Assembly: GCA_947579605.1 (NCBI GenBank)
Contig: OX388307.1
Span: 22,483,237 to 22,547,236 of the forward strand
DNA from: Athripsodes cinereus
Taxonomy: Eukaryota > Arthropoda > Insecta > Trichoptera > Leptoceridae
Length of the DNA stretch: 64,000 nucleotides
Reading direction: 5' to 3'
Both the position numbers and the translations under genes were made by a program. Shown piece by piece: positions 1 to 12,100 of the stretch. The notes below the pieces were generated by a model. It was not told the DNA's origin. It saw only the letters and a program-made list of their open reading frames with translations, and did no database searches. Every line of letters starts with the position of its first letter. The stretch's first letter is position 1.

Positions 1-456
1 CGATGCTGAAATACTTAGTAATTTTATTACAATAATAGTGTTCTTGAATCTCTGCTATTTGTATCAATAGTAATAATTCTTTGAGTGGTTTTGCAAGTTA
101 TAGCTTCCTTTCTTTTTTGTTATTGTTAACTTAATACTTACTGCTTTTTTATAATTAATAGAACTAGAAAATAATGAGATGCTATAAGAAATATTGATTT
201 TTTTATGAATATTATTTTTAACATTTATAGATTGTTTATTTAATTTGCCATATTTTTTTTAAATAACTTAGTTGATATTATATGTCTTTTCTCTAGCAAT
301 AACAATATTAATGTGGTGATTATTTATGTCTGAACTAACATTGATTTGAAGGTGTTGGTAGATAGTTAAACTTAACAAGCATGATTGTGTTTTATATGTT
401 GCTAAAGAAATATCTTCCTGATTAATTAATCTACAATTTAGAATTATTTTTTATAG
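1..456. other. Intron of the claudin-like gene (partial)
   Basis: AT-rich sequence upstream of the first visible exon. It ends in a T-rich tract and an AG at 455-456, with an alternative AG at 462-463. No other feature is seen. Confidence 0.5.
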
Positions 457-3400
457 ATTACAGCCGCACTGAAGTGTCCTTTGCAATCATCACCACCTTA
501 GTCATGATAATGGGATTCGGATTCTCCGTATACACCTTCATGAATCCTCGATACATGTTCAAAAGATTAGCTGGAGGAATTCACTTCCTATCCGGTAGGT
601 CAAACATTTAGATTATTTTACTCATAAACTTATATTAATATATACATCTACCTGTAGGGGTGTTGGTACTATAAAAAAATTAATCCTGTTATGAAATCAA
701 TCCAAATACACCCTAAACACCCTCGTAGTACGTTATATGCTTGTGATTTTAAACCAGAGTAGGTAAGAAGGAGTAGGATTAAAACTTATCCGACTCTTGG
801 GTTAATGATCATGGACCAGTTATCAGCAATATTTAACATCTCGTCGTTGCATATTCAAAAAGGGACATGTGAATTCATAAATGTTTTGACATTTTCAGAA
901 TAAACTGCTCATAATGACATCATAACCATTTTATAAAGTGATTCTTAGTATTAAATATTAAAATTCAATACTTAAGAGCCCTTGATAGGTAGGGAACTCG
1001 AAATTGTCACAGATTTTACGCAACCATTTTTCAACATTGATTATTAATTAATTGCAATATTTTCGTGATCGAGATGATATTTTTACTGTTTGTTTTTGAT
1101 AATATCAAAATTTGAACATATTTTAATGTATTTTTAATAATAATAAAAAAAATAACCGAGAGATTCATGTAGAAATTATCGATTGAAAAACACCTTCCGA
1201 AATTTCATCACGACTAGCAGAGGTATTTTAAGACAATCATCTTAGAGGTTACATAAATGATGAAGTAAATTTTGCTCCAAGGATGCTTTAGAAAAAACCT
1301 ATTTTTCTTAAATTTGGGTAATATTTAGCCGTATTTTTTTTAATATGCGAAAAAAATGGGATTTGTGACGTGCACATAAGAAAATATAATTTTTAGTTCG
1401 TCAAGTTCGAATAAGGAAAACATATTTAAAACAATTTAATTGAATAATTTGTCATATGATTATAATAGCGTGATGTGTTATTTATATTTTGAAATTTTCA
1501 TTTTAAATTTTCCGCTTGCGGGAAAGTTTTTATGAAAATTTCCGTAGAACTCAAAAATCGGGTTAGTTCGGCCAGCCGAGCCAAAGAGTCGGCACGCTGT
1601 TGAATCTGCGTCTGATTATTTATTTAAAATTATTAAAAAATAGAGATGGTTTTATGCTTGAAACTACATAATTACAGCACTAGATTACTTGATTTTTACC
1701 AAGGAAACATATTTTTATATGTGTCATCAAGTAATCCCTATATAAATGTTTTTTTTTCATAAAAAAAAAACATTATAACTTAATATACCTAAATAATATT
1801 TATTTCCATGTCTGTCAAAATGCGAATCGACGAATACGAGAATGAGTGTTCAGTACTATAGATGAGGAGTTCACAAGTAAAGGCACACCGATCCATTTTT
1901 CACAAATATTTAACTATGAATGAAGTAAAATAAATCAGTGAAGTTGATATTTTCAACCGACGGTTCTCGGTGGAAATTCATGTTGAATTACTTACAAATA
2001 AATCACTTATTTATATTATATCCACTGTGACTTTTAATCAATAAAAAGTCACAGTTTAAACACTACAAATAAGTGTTTTATATAATTAATTCAAATAAAT
2101 TAGTATTTTTTTATTTTTAATTTAATGTTGGTGAACTTGTTTGTGTACTTAATAAAACTGTAGATTGACCTCAGCATATCCGCCTATTTCTCTTTTTGCT
2201 TATTAGTTGCAACATATTTCTTTTCTAATGATAAACGCAAAGTGCCAGCTAATATCCAATTATTAAAAGATGAATACAGAAAATATGCTCTTAACACTAA
2301 ATTACAGTTCGTATACCTTACAAAGACTATGATAAAATAATACAAATACATAGAAATATATCCGGTATCAGGGATCTAAATTGCTGCCGGTACCTACTCT
2401 GCAAAGAATTCACCAAATTTATTTAGGTATGCTGTTTTCTTAGTTTCAATGTTCTAGAGTTGATGTAGGTAACTTTGTGTATGAACTCCTCAGAATGACA
2501 TTCACCGATGTCAATATTGTTGTCATAGCAACATTTTGTTATTTTTGTGAGTATTAGTATTAAATCAGAAATATACTAAATACACTGATTTATAGTTTTA
2601 TTTTAATTTTTTCATTATTTAAAATGACGAAAGAGTCATTACGAATGTTAAGAAAAAATAAATTAGCTACATATTATTCACATGATCAAAATGAGCGAGT
2701 ATATTATAATGGTTGATTTATATTATATCGTTTTTGACATATTTTTTTTTTTTGTAACGTAACCTTTCCTAAAGTAATTATTAAAAATAAAATATTTTAA
2801 TACGCGTGAGTAAGCAAACAATGCAGCATCACTCATATATTGGGTGCAATGCCAAAAAGAGAGAGAGAGAGAGAGAGAGAGTAAGCAAACAATGTTTCTG
2901 ATAGAATAAATTAATAAATTCTTTATGTTTTATACTTTCCAGATTATCAGATGATTAGATGATTAGTGACATTAAAACGGTGATGGAGAATTACTAAGAC
3001 TTGAATTATCATTTGCAAATGTAAGTACATAGTTCTTAACTGATATCCTGATATTTAGGTATATAGTAAAATCAGCACGTATTATCTTATTTTCATGTTA
3101 CTATTTCAAATAAGCTGATATATGAATACACGCAACATGTTTGAATCTCGGATACATATGTATGTTTTAAAACAAGCTTTGGTACAATTATTATTATTTT
3201 ATTTTATGTATTTATTCATGATGCTATTCACTAGTTTGCGAATGATTTAAGTATTCCATAAATGTAATAAGTAATAATATAAAATTAGTTTGTGAATCAA
3301 TAGTGAGAAAATGGTTTAATGTAAAAATATATCTCAGCATGCATTTGATTTTTAGATTATTATGAGTATTCGAAGTTTTCTAAATATGCATATTATATAT

Positions 3401-6400
3401 TTACATATTTGCAGAAACCACTTTGCATGTATGGTTACTATGGAAACATATAATATTTATATTTTGACATTCCATTTCCACGTGAAATTTTAGCACAAAG
3501 ACATTGTACTTTAATAAGACTGTGCATTATTGGCCGGTTTCAATAATCTATCTATCCGCTCCTGTCGATTGAAATCTATTGTGTTCTATATTTTGAATCA
3601 TACATTTCAATCGATAGTCACAGATAGATAGGTTATTGAAACCGGCCATAAGACACGATTACACATTAAATCACTTTATTGCTATAATTTTGTTTTATTT
3701 CGATGATGAAAAAATACTCTGCAAATATATGGACAGATTGTAAATTTATCCTTGGATTATGATGACTCAAATCTTTTTTTGTGATACTAAAGATGCATGA
3801 ATCATTCTCTCCAAATCCCGGCCTTTTTGTTGTTTGCAATTTAATGGTGGAGTCAAAAATAATAAACAAGGGAAAAACATATTAAATATTCTTTTATACT
3901 TTTGCAGCACTGGTGCCACAGTCGCCGTTTCTTAAGGCAGCCATCATTGTCACTTAATTTGACGTCCCAGAAGAAAGAATAAATTATGGTCAACTCAATG
4001 CAGAATGGTGCAACAAATTATGGATAAACTCAAATATACCTACTTTACGTGTACTTTTTAAGGTGTATAATATAAATTATATAATTGTTGCAGAATAAAA
4101 CTGAGTATTATTAAAAAAAAAGTATTTGAGTACTTTATTGGAAATATACCCACTTATACGCCCACATATATGTACATACAACAAGGTAGACATGTAAAGC
4201 TAATAAGCTTTTTTATGACCAATGATTTGATGAATCTATCTATACCCTCACGCCACATCCCATGTGGAGTAAGCAGAGAGAAGGGAACGCCAATTAAGTA
4301 AACACCTACCACTATCCAGCAAAAATAATAATAGTCTACCTACCTACGTGTTTGCTATATTCATGTATAGGTATATGTAGGCCTATTTATAACTCTTGGG
4401 GCATGAATGCTCTCTCGCAGGTGGGCCTTGTTGACCTCTGGTGCATCAATTGCATTATACATGCCGTTTTTTCAATGGAGTGCACAATCTTGTTAAAAAT
4501 TATGTCTTTGTACGCAATGATTTTTGTGTCATTTGGTGTCATAGATAATGAGTGAAATATACATCACGTACGTCGCATTTTTTATCTTCTTTTTCACTTA
4601 CCGCAAAAAGAGAGACAGTGATTTTTTAATGTTCGTAGTTTTTCGGACATAATATTAACTATATTTACGTGTGTTAGTGACCAAGTGGTGTATAGATAAT
4701 GAGTGAAATATACTTCATTTCTTTATCTCCCTTTTCACTTACCGCAAAAAGAGAGACAGTATTTTTTTAATGCTTCGTAGTTTATTGGTTCGTACGTAGT
4801 TTAAAAGTTAAAATTTGGAGTAAACACCTGTTTTTAGGCAATTTTTTGCATATAGTCGAACGATTTCAAATTAAATTCTGGCTGTGAAGTCCTGTTAAAG
4901 AATAATATCACATGCCAATAAAAAGTCCAAACTACAATTTTAATGCCTTAATTAATAGTTTTAAAAGAGTATGCCAAAATAAAAATGTGCGCACATGTCT
5001 CTTTTTGAATATGCAACGACGACTGTTATTGTTTCATTGTTTTTAGTTCCTCAATAATATAGTATGCACATAACCATAGCCCTATGAACCCAGGTTTAGA
5101 CTTGACTATTTTGTACAAGCACATACTTACACAATATTTATAAACAACCATATCTATTAATTATACATTGTAGATAGTATTCTATATTTTCAAGTGTAAC
5201 TTTGTGGAAATGCATTATAAAAGATTATATTTAAATTAAATCAAACACTGTTTCATTCCACTATGAGATTGTTTTAATTATTAAAACGTTTTCAACTACA
5301 ATGTAGTCATCATCAGTAATAACACAATACTACATCTAAAATTAAAGGATATACAACAATTAAAAATCTAAGGAGTGATTACAATTGGCAGGGGGGTGGA
5401 GGGTGGGGGTGACAAGTTCAGGGGTGGGTTCAGGAGCAGAAGTAGTAGTGAGGTTATTTGTGGGTGTTGAATATTTACTAAATTTTTATGATTATTAATT
5501 TCTAATGTTTCCAAGATGTCCAGTTAAAAAAAAAAAGTTAATGAAGAGGTCATAGGATGGCAAAAGATTTGATATTTTAATTGTCCATTGCATGAATCTT
5601 ATTTTTCTTGTTTTTCAGGTGCAAATTCTTTAGTGGTTATTCAAGTTTTGATATCATCCGTAGAGTATGAGAAGCAACATCTTTCTTATATCCACCCTAA
5701 AGGCACTACATACAGGTATTTTATAATTATTTTTCTTCTTGTGTCAACATTTCATAGAATAAACTTTAACTTTTCTATTTCCGAAAGGAAACACTATGAA
5801 ACTTCAGTTTTAAATTTAGATAATAAAAAATAAAAAAAATTAAACACTGTATAACTTTCACAAATTAATATATTGCTTAGAAGCTTTTCGGACACACGTC
5901 CATCCTCAGTAATAAATATCTTATAACTAATATAATTTTAATATGTTATAAGATATTTGTTACTGAGGATGGACGTAGGTCTGAAAAGCTTCTAAGCAAT
6001 ATATTAATTTGTGAAAGTTATACAGTGTTTAATTTTTTTATTTTTTAATACCTAAATTTGAATAAACTTTAGTAATATTAAGTTCATCATCACTATCACA
6101 CCAATTCCCTTTCGGGGTAAGCAGAATTGAGCAACACTTGTTCCTATCCTTACACACACTTTTTACTTCCGACCCTGTCATACAATTCCTCTTGCATGCT
6201 CTCATTTTCGACGTACTCAACAGATGCCTCACCTGGAGAATTCGATTAACAAAATTCAAATATAAGAAATAAAAAATTGAATTGATATAAGATATATATG
6301 TGGCGAGGCAAGTCTGGTAGTATGATTTTATTTTTAAAGTGACGCATTTCCTAACATACTGATGTCATTAGTGTAAGAACAATATTCTGTGATAAAAGTA

Positions 6401-6719
6401 TTTTATTTATTTTATCATTGATGAAAATATCTAGGAATTACTTTATTACGACAATTTATTCTTCTTTAATAATTATCTATTAATACTATCACTGCATATT
6501 TCACAAATTGGCTGGCCAGTGGACTTGATAAGCTGTAGTTATTAATATATTTTTTTTTCTTCTAGATATGGCTTCAGTCTTATTCTGGCATGGACCGTAT
6601 TGGCAATTAACTTCTTCTGTGGATTCTGCTTTATGTTGTATTCTAAAAAGAGGAAAGGAAACAAAAACTTAAATGAAGAGATGGGAATGGCTGACGAACC
6701 AACTATCATGGGACGATGA
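457..6719 (+). CDS. Claudin/PMP22-like four-pass membrane protein, 3' half (5' exons outside window)
   Basis: Three exons can be joined: 457 (or 464)-594, 5619-5715 and 6566-6719, with stop TGA at 6717-6719 and GT-AG borders throughout. The ~128 residues read as one hydrophobic segment ([20 protein letters not shown]), a basic turn ([16 protein letters not shown]), a short hydrophobic stretch, an extracellular loop with [10 protein letters not shown], a last hydrophobic segment ([20 protein letters not shown]) and a charged tail beginning YSKKRKGNK. This is the layout of the second to fourth membrane passes of claudin/PMP22-type proteins, which in insects build septate junctions. The diagnostic W-GLW-C-C loop would lie in upstream exons not present here. 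A polyadenylation signal AATAAA follows at 6756. The family-level call is fairly secure; the individual gene (sinuous, kune-kune, pasiflora or other) is not identified. Confidence 0.68.
2858..2881. repeat. (AG)12 microsatellite between two 16-bp direct repeats
   Basis: Twelve AG units. The sequence GAGTAAGCAAACAATG occurs at 2808-2823 and again at 2879-2894, so the ~55 bp between them with the AG run looks like a local duplication or a small insertion. Confidence 0.7.
3531..3648. mobile_element. 118-bp MITE-like element with ~25-bp terminal inverted repeats
   Basis: It starts TGGCCGGTTTCAATAATCTA and ends with the near-exact reverse complement (...TTATTGAAACCGGCCA). The arms extend into CTATCTATC/GATAGATAG and further into an imperfect match around TCGATTGAAAT. 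A TA lies just outside each end, at 3528-3529 (one base away) and 3649-3650, as for Tc1/mariner-type insertions. It has no coding capacity. Confidence 0.65.
4240..4300 (-). repeat. LINE 3'-end scrap ('WFGHV' family)
   Basis: The + strand reads TACCCTCACGCCACATCCCA followed by GTGGAGTAAGCAGAGAGAAG. This matches the reverse complement of the 3' end of the LINE copies at 62925-63290 and 56935-57355. Only the last ~60 bp remain. Confidence 0.5.
4533..4790. repeat. Two ~110-bp direct repeats
   Basis: GGTGTCATAGATAATGAGTG at 4536 and GGTGTATAGATAATGAGTG at 4688 each begin a copy. Both then run through a TTTTCACTTACCGCAAAAAG block, an AGAGACAG block, a T/A run and TTCGTAGTTT. About 40 bp separate the copies. 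It is non-coding. Confidence 0.6.
5391..5433 (+). other. G-rich cluster, possible G-quadruplex
   Basis: Five runs of three to six G (GGGGGG, GGG, GGGGG, GGGG, GGG) lie within ~40 bases of an otherwise very AT-rich intron, on the sense strand of the claudin-like gene. Confidence 0.4.
5824..6050. repeat. Fold-back element with ~100-bp arms
   Basis: The left arm (about 5824-5927) and right arm (about 5944-6050) are reverse complements with only a few mismatches, around an AT-only loop of ~16 bp. Landmarks are AACACTGTATAACTTTCAC near 5843 and its complement near 6012, and AGAAGCTTTTC near 5879 against GAAAAGCTTCT near 5983. It lies in the second visible intron of the claudin-like gene. No open frame crosses it. 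It could be a MITE or a Foldback-type element. Confidence 0.8.
6085..6260 (-). pseudogene. Decayed LINE reverse-transcriptase C-terminus ('WFGHV' family)
   Basis: The minus strand encodes a degraded version of the tail of the 62916-63263 reading frame: a cysteine/arginine segment (MRACKRNC), then VCKDRN and a serine-leucine end. It sits directly beside the fold-back element. The homology is faint. Confidence 0.4.
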
Positions 6720-6755
6720 AAATATTGTAATTGTAATATGCTGTGACTCTGCATC

Positions 6756-6761
6756 AATAAA
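6756..6761 (+). promoter_or_regulatory. Polyadenylation signal of the claudin-like gene
   Basis: AATAAA 37 nt after the stop codon. Confidence 0.5.
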
Positions 6762-7433
6762 GACATTAATTTACTTGTTGAATGAGTTGAAAGAATATAA
6801 TATTATTCTACTTTGTTATGATAATATTTATGAACAATTCTTAAAACTATTTTATTCATAATATTTACTCAACTCTTTTCATGCATCAATCTCTCTCTCT
6901 CTCTCAGATGCATGAACTATAAATATTTATTATCTTGACCAAGATTATGATGACCATTTTTAAACTAGTCTGTATTTTCTATAATAAGTATACTGTATAG
7001 GTACCTATTGTTAAATATTTTAATACTCACTACCTGTATTGCATCAGAAGTTTAAAAAAACTATTTGATCAAACTAATTGACAATAAATTATCTATGTAC
7101 ATGTAAATCAAATTTTAATTTATATTAATTTCGAAAAAAACTAAGTGGGTATACATACTGTTTTGTTATTTTTAACCCGCCAATCCATTCTTTTATACTT
7201 TTTCACTTATGAAGTGGGGAAAGAGGATATAATGCCAGGTGGTTCTAAGTCATAAATAGCAAAATATGTATTTAGTCAAAGCATCCCTCAATAATTAATG
7301 TTAGAAAAATAATAATAGTTAATAGTACCTACGTATTGTTATTTATATTAAGTATAATTATTCTATTTAAATTAACATCCCTGAATGATAAATCTATGTG
7401 GTGTAGGTATGAGCTTTCAACAGATGTATGAAT

Positions 7434-7570
7434 TTATAAATTGTTAGTTGGAAGACATCGCATTTTAGCGATAAACTCACCCTCTGTACATTGTATTGTA
7501 TAAATGATATTTTCTATGTTAATTTGTATTATTGTAAACAATGTACAGTGAAGAATAAAATAAATAAATT
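7434..7570 (+). repeat. LINE 3' tail with stem-loop, family L-hp
   Basis: Contains TTGGAAGACATCGCATTTTA followed by GCGATAAACTCACC, with a stem ATCGC/GCGAT, then CTCTGTACATTG and an A-rich end AAGAATAAAATAAATAAATT. A second copy is at 23625-23760 and related tails are near 12565 and 53745. Such ends are common on lepidopteran non-LTR elements (family knowledge). Confidence 0.65.
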
Positions 7571-8385
7571 CATGACATTTACTAGTAATGTAAGGTACAT
7601 ATAGAAAAATGATAGTAATAATAATGTAGATAATTTATTATAAAACATTCGTTTTATGCAAAACCTCCTCAAGTGCTCATTCAGACATAACGTCCAGTGA
7701 ACTAGGGAATATTTGGCATTGGTTTGAATATCTCTCTATAGAATGAATGCCTATTATTTCGATGTTGTCGATGCTTATAGTAGGTAAAGAAATATTTTAT
7801 TGTGCAAATATTTCTAACAAACTTCCTAAATATCTAATATTTTCAATGTATTTACATAGTTATTTTTTGTGTATTCTCTGCATTGGATGAATCAAATACT
7901 AAAACTTTTTATTCTTATTGTTATAGACAATATTGTTCTGTCTCTGAATGAGACATTATCAATACAAAACCTAACAAAACAATTTAATAAGCTGTTAATA
8001 AAATCATTGACTATCAAAAGAAAAGTAATATTACATTTTTATTAAAATTCTTCATTTTAATATACCTACTTATTTTATTTCATCATGATGTTTTCATATT
8101 GAATTACACTCATATAGCAAATTCTATAAAATATAATTTTATGTTCAGATAATTATATTAATTTCAGCTAGATTTTTCTAAAAAAAAACACATATAGTGT
8201 AATTTTTAAAGAATATAATATACCTACCAGTAGGTTTTATGATTGTATGCATTATTTTATAAAATGACGTTTAAAGCATATTCATTAAATTATTAATAAA
8301 GAAATAAGGTGTTATTTTGTTACTGTTATTATTCCCTTATTCTCATTTTCATTTGTTAAACTTTGATAGCTACAGTAAGCATTTT

Positions 8386-8452
8386 AATCTAAGTGTTAGC
8401 AATCTTAATCTAAAAGTGTTAGCAATCTTAATCTAAAAGTGTTAGCAATTGT
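8386..8452. repeat. Three tandem copies of a ~23-bp unit
   Basis: Unit AATCTAAAAGTGTTAGCAATCTT. The first copy is 21 bp (two A missing) and the last diverges at its end. Confidence 0.75.
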
Positions 8453-9197
8453 AATCGTAAAGGGGCATTCACCTTTTATCACTTTGATCATCCAGGATGA
8501 ATCATCAGATGTGTAAAAGCGTGAATGAACAATAAACACTCGAGATAACAGATGAAAGCAATTGCCACTTAACAAATTTTGCAAGCATCTTGAGAAAGGA
8601 AACATTGTAACAAAGCGCATCAAACTCATCAAACTGAAACAATCTTGTATTGCGTCGATAATGATGATTGTCGCTGATAAAGTTAATAAAGTTGAAAATA
8701 ATATGCTATTATTTTGTAAATACGATTTCAATAATACATAAATGAAACTTACTTCTATATTATCATATCCCAGTAGAATAGACGTGTTTACTTTCGATGA
8801 ACGGTCTCAATACAATCCTTTATCTCTCGGCGATCATAAAAAAAAAGTGAAACAATGTGAATCACTCTTTTGTTTTTCCTGATTTTTTCAAATCATTTTG
8901 AAAAACACTTTTTGTGCAAAGTTATTCCACAGAATTCCATACAAAACCTATATATAAAAATCTATGAGTTATTCATGGTTACACTTGTGGCCTTGAAACA
9001 TTTTCACGCATATGGTAACATTTTTAGCTGTCAAACTGAGCTGTCATTTGTCTTGTTACCATGGCGCGGGAATTTGTTTCGTCGTCTGATTCCAATAATA
9101 TTATTTATATTAATGGTTTACGGTCTGATCGCCGTAGTTTTAAAATTTTGTATATAAGGCTTTTTCTTTTTGATACTTGATTATTATTTAATTCACA

Positions 9198-12100
9198 ATG
9201 AGTGATCAGAAAATTGAGGAAACGAATGTAGAAATCCAAGAACCAGAGTTTAAAGTAGAAGATGATGCAGAAAACAACATAACTCTTCCGGAAGAAGGGG
9301 ATTTACAAGACAAAGATGAAGAAGGTAATCTTATAAATTTCAGTTGTATAATTCGCCGAGTTATTTCTGATCTTTAAAAATATCTTATAGTTGCAACAAA
9401 TAACCTAATGTTTCTAAATTGACTCAAGTTTACATTTTCGATTGAAACTTCCCTGATATCCTTAGTTTCATGCCGAAGATGACGAAAATTGTATAGAGTA
9501 ACTATTTATGTTATCAGATGAAGAAAAGGAAGATCTTATTGAAGAAGCTGAGAATACTGGGATAGCTGAAGAAAAAGATGTTGAAAAAGGTTTGTTTCCA
9601 GTAAGAAGAATTATTGTGAATAAAATGTGATAAATTTTCAGGAGAAATGATCATTATTAATAAAGGTATTCTTTTAGGAGAAGATGTTCCAATAGGTGAT
9701 GAAGTAGAGCATGAACCAAAACCAGAAGGTTTGTAAATCTCGTAATCTTAACTGATTCCTTTTCTTCAAATCTCAACAAACTTAAAATAGTAAAGAAATA
9801 ATTTAATCCAAATCTGAAATATTGAACATATTTCTGGAAATATGGGGACAGTAGGATCATAAAAACTTGAAAATATAGAAACAGAAATATAAAACACCCA
9901 TTAAACAACATGAAATTACTTTGTTCCCTGTTTAGTTAATTTTAAAATATATTGCAATTCAGATGGAGCTGAAAAGGAAGAAATAGAAAAAACAGAAGAA
10001 ATACTTGATGGACCTCCTCCCCCAGAAGAAGCTGCTATTGAAGATCAAAAACATATTGAAACGAAAATTGAAGAACCTACTGCGGAGGATATCAACGCAC
10101 CATCACTCAGTAGCATTGAGGAAGAAGGTGAGTAAGTAGAATAAAAAAATTAAAATACTTTTTTCACCATTTTTTTTTAAATGTACCTATCTGGACTTTT
10201 GTTATAAACCCAAATGTAACTTCATATACCTTTCTCAGTTTAAGCTAAAAGTTTATGTCTTAAAAGAGGAGGTTGCCAGCACCTGAGATCTAACCACGCA
10301 CCTCTTGGTGCATGATGTTGAGACTATAAATCTAGGCTGCCGACGAATTCTTTTTTTGAATTTAAACAAAAAGATTTTATTTCTGTTATTTTCCACCAAT
10401 AATGCAGATATGTATTCTGCTATATCTATATAATATTTAAGAAAAGCAATGTCTCTGCATCAATCAAAATTTTAAAGTTAAAACTAGGGATAGCAGACAA
10501 AGTATTTAATTTCAACCCAATGAAATTCAACAGTGTAAATGATAATTTTGTTACCGATAGGATTAATTATTTGTGTACGAGTTTGTTTACTATGGAGTTA
10601 GAATCTTTGTCAAGATGGAGTATTGTAATATGAAAATAAGTATGTAAAAGACATCATCAATGACGTATAATGATACGTTGTAACTTCTTGTTTTGTTTTC
10701 ATTCCATGTTTGGACATTGTAGAAGTATCAGAACAAGTAGCAGAAGCCATTGATCGAGAAGCTTACATTGCTCGCTACAAAGAATTAATGGAAGAAAGGA
10801 CAGAACTTAACCTCAGGAACTTAATTTTCAATAGAAAGTGTGTGGAGTACTTTAAGAGAAAAAAGGTAAATTAATAGAGCAATATTACAAAAAAAAATAG
10901 ATTTTTTATACCTATTATTCATCTTTTTGGTAATGTGATGGAATGAATAATGCTCATATGATACTCACTGTGATTTCAGATAGCTCTAACTCCAAGAGAA
11001 GATATTCAGGATGTTGATGAAGTAGAGAAAAATTACAACAGGCTACTCCTACAATTCGAAGAGTGCGAAAAACATTTGGAGAATGAACAAGCAATGGTTA
11101 GATAGTGTTTCTAATATTTTTTAGTAAATTAAGAATCATATTTTATGAAATCATCACACTGTGACCTCTTCCAAGTACTATTTGATAGGAAAATAAATCT
11201 AAAAAGTAATGTAGGTAGGAAGTGGAAGGTTTCGTACTCGGGATCTCCTTTGAAAGTCCGAGACTCTACCATCAGACCACCAGTTACTTCGTTTCAATAT
11301 CTCTGCAGAGAGAATTTGTTAAATAATGTCTGTTGATAATACATTAATCCTGATTTAATTTTTATAAATTTCCTTTAATTATAAACATGTAAAACAAAGT
11401 ATATCCATAAATATATGTTGAATAGAAAAAAATTGTAGGTGGATGCTGAAATGGAGAAACTTCATAGTTCTTATGGTAGTCGAGACAAGAAATATTTCGA
11501 GGACTTCAATGAATTTCTTCAACTCGAAAGACAAGTTGCTAAAAAGTTATTATTTTCAACAGATGGGAAGAAACTTCAAAATCCAGTAAATAAAATATTT
11601 TATATAGAAATTCAATCAATACTAAATATATTTACCTAGATTATATTGAGTGGGTTAGAACCAAAGATGACTAACCCACATTTACATTGTTTTGAGTAAA
11701 CGGACTTCAAAGTTGCAGCCCAATAATTAAAAATATTGATAAAATGTAATAAAAATTATTGTTATTTCACGCTGACATATTCTTTGGTTATTTATATATT
11801 GATGAGAAAAAAAAATAGAATTCTTAATTAAGGCTGTATTGACTGTTGAAAACATAGTCATTTTTGGCTCTGACAGACAAAGCATACATTGTTGGAGCAT
11901 TGTGTTGGATAAGCAAATTATAGTCACTTTTGGCGCTAGCCTATTTTGTAAATTATTAAAACTCAATTAAGCTTAAAGGTTTTTATTTCAAAAATATACA
12001 TATATATTGTTTATTACAGTAAAAGTTAAATTTGCGGTGATAAGTATTATTTTTTAGAATCCTTACGGTATTCTAAAAGGATGAGAGAGGCAGTAATGAC

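Larger units (their letters stand above)
595..5618. other. 5.0-kb intron of the claudin-like gene
   Basis: GT donor at 595 and TTTTTCAG acceptor ending at 5618. It holds an (AG)12 microsatellite, a TA-flanked MITE, a pair of ~110-bp direct repeats, a LINE scrap and a G-rich cluster, all listed separately. The rest is AT-rich with no coding signal; the short open frames at 3666-3869 and 4352-4555 look fortuitous. Confidence 0.55.
6762..9197. other. Intergenic region and 5' flank of the CFAP184-type gene
   Basis: AT-rich, with a short TC run at 6890-6905, a LINE tail (7434-7570) and a 23-bp tandem repeat (8386-8452). The last ~150 bp are less AT-rich (CCATGGCGCGGGAATTTG at 9059) and may hold the promoter and 5' UTR of the gene starting at 9198. 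Short open frames here show no recognisable protein. Confidence 0.45.

Noticed and set aside
8405..8731. Minus-strand open frame of 108 codons
   Set aside because: It runs partly through a simple tandem repeat, matches no recognised family and has no splice partners or neighbouring support.
11205..11295. Functional tRNA gene
   Set aside because: Only box-like fragments are present; no cloverleaf with an acceptor stem can be drawn.
11145..11336. Plus-strand 63-codon frame resembling an additional CFAP184 exon
   Set aside because: It lies within an intron, overlaps a tRNA-like SINE fragment and is not flanked by suitable splice sites in phase.
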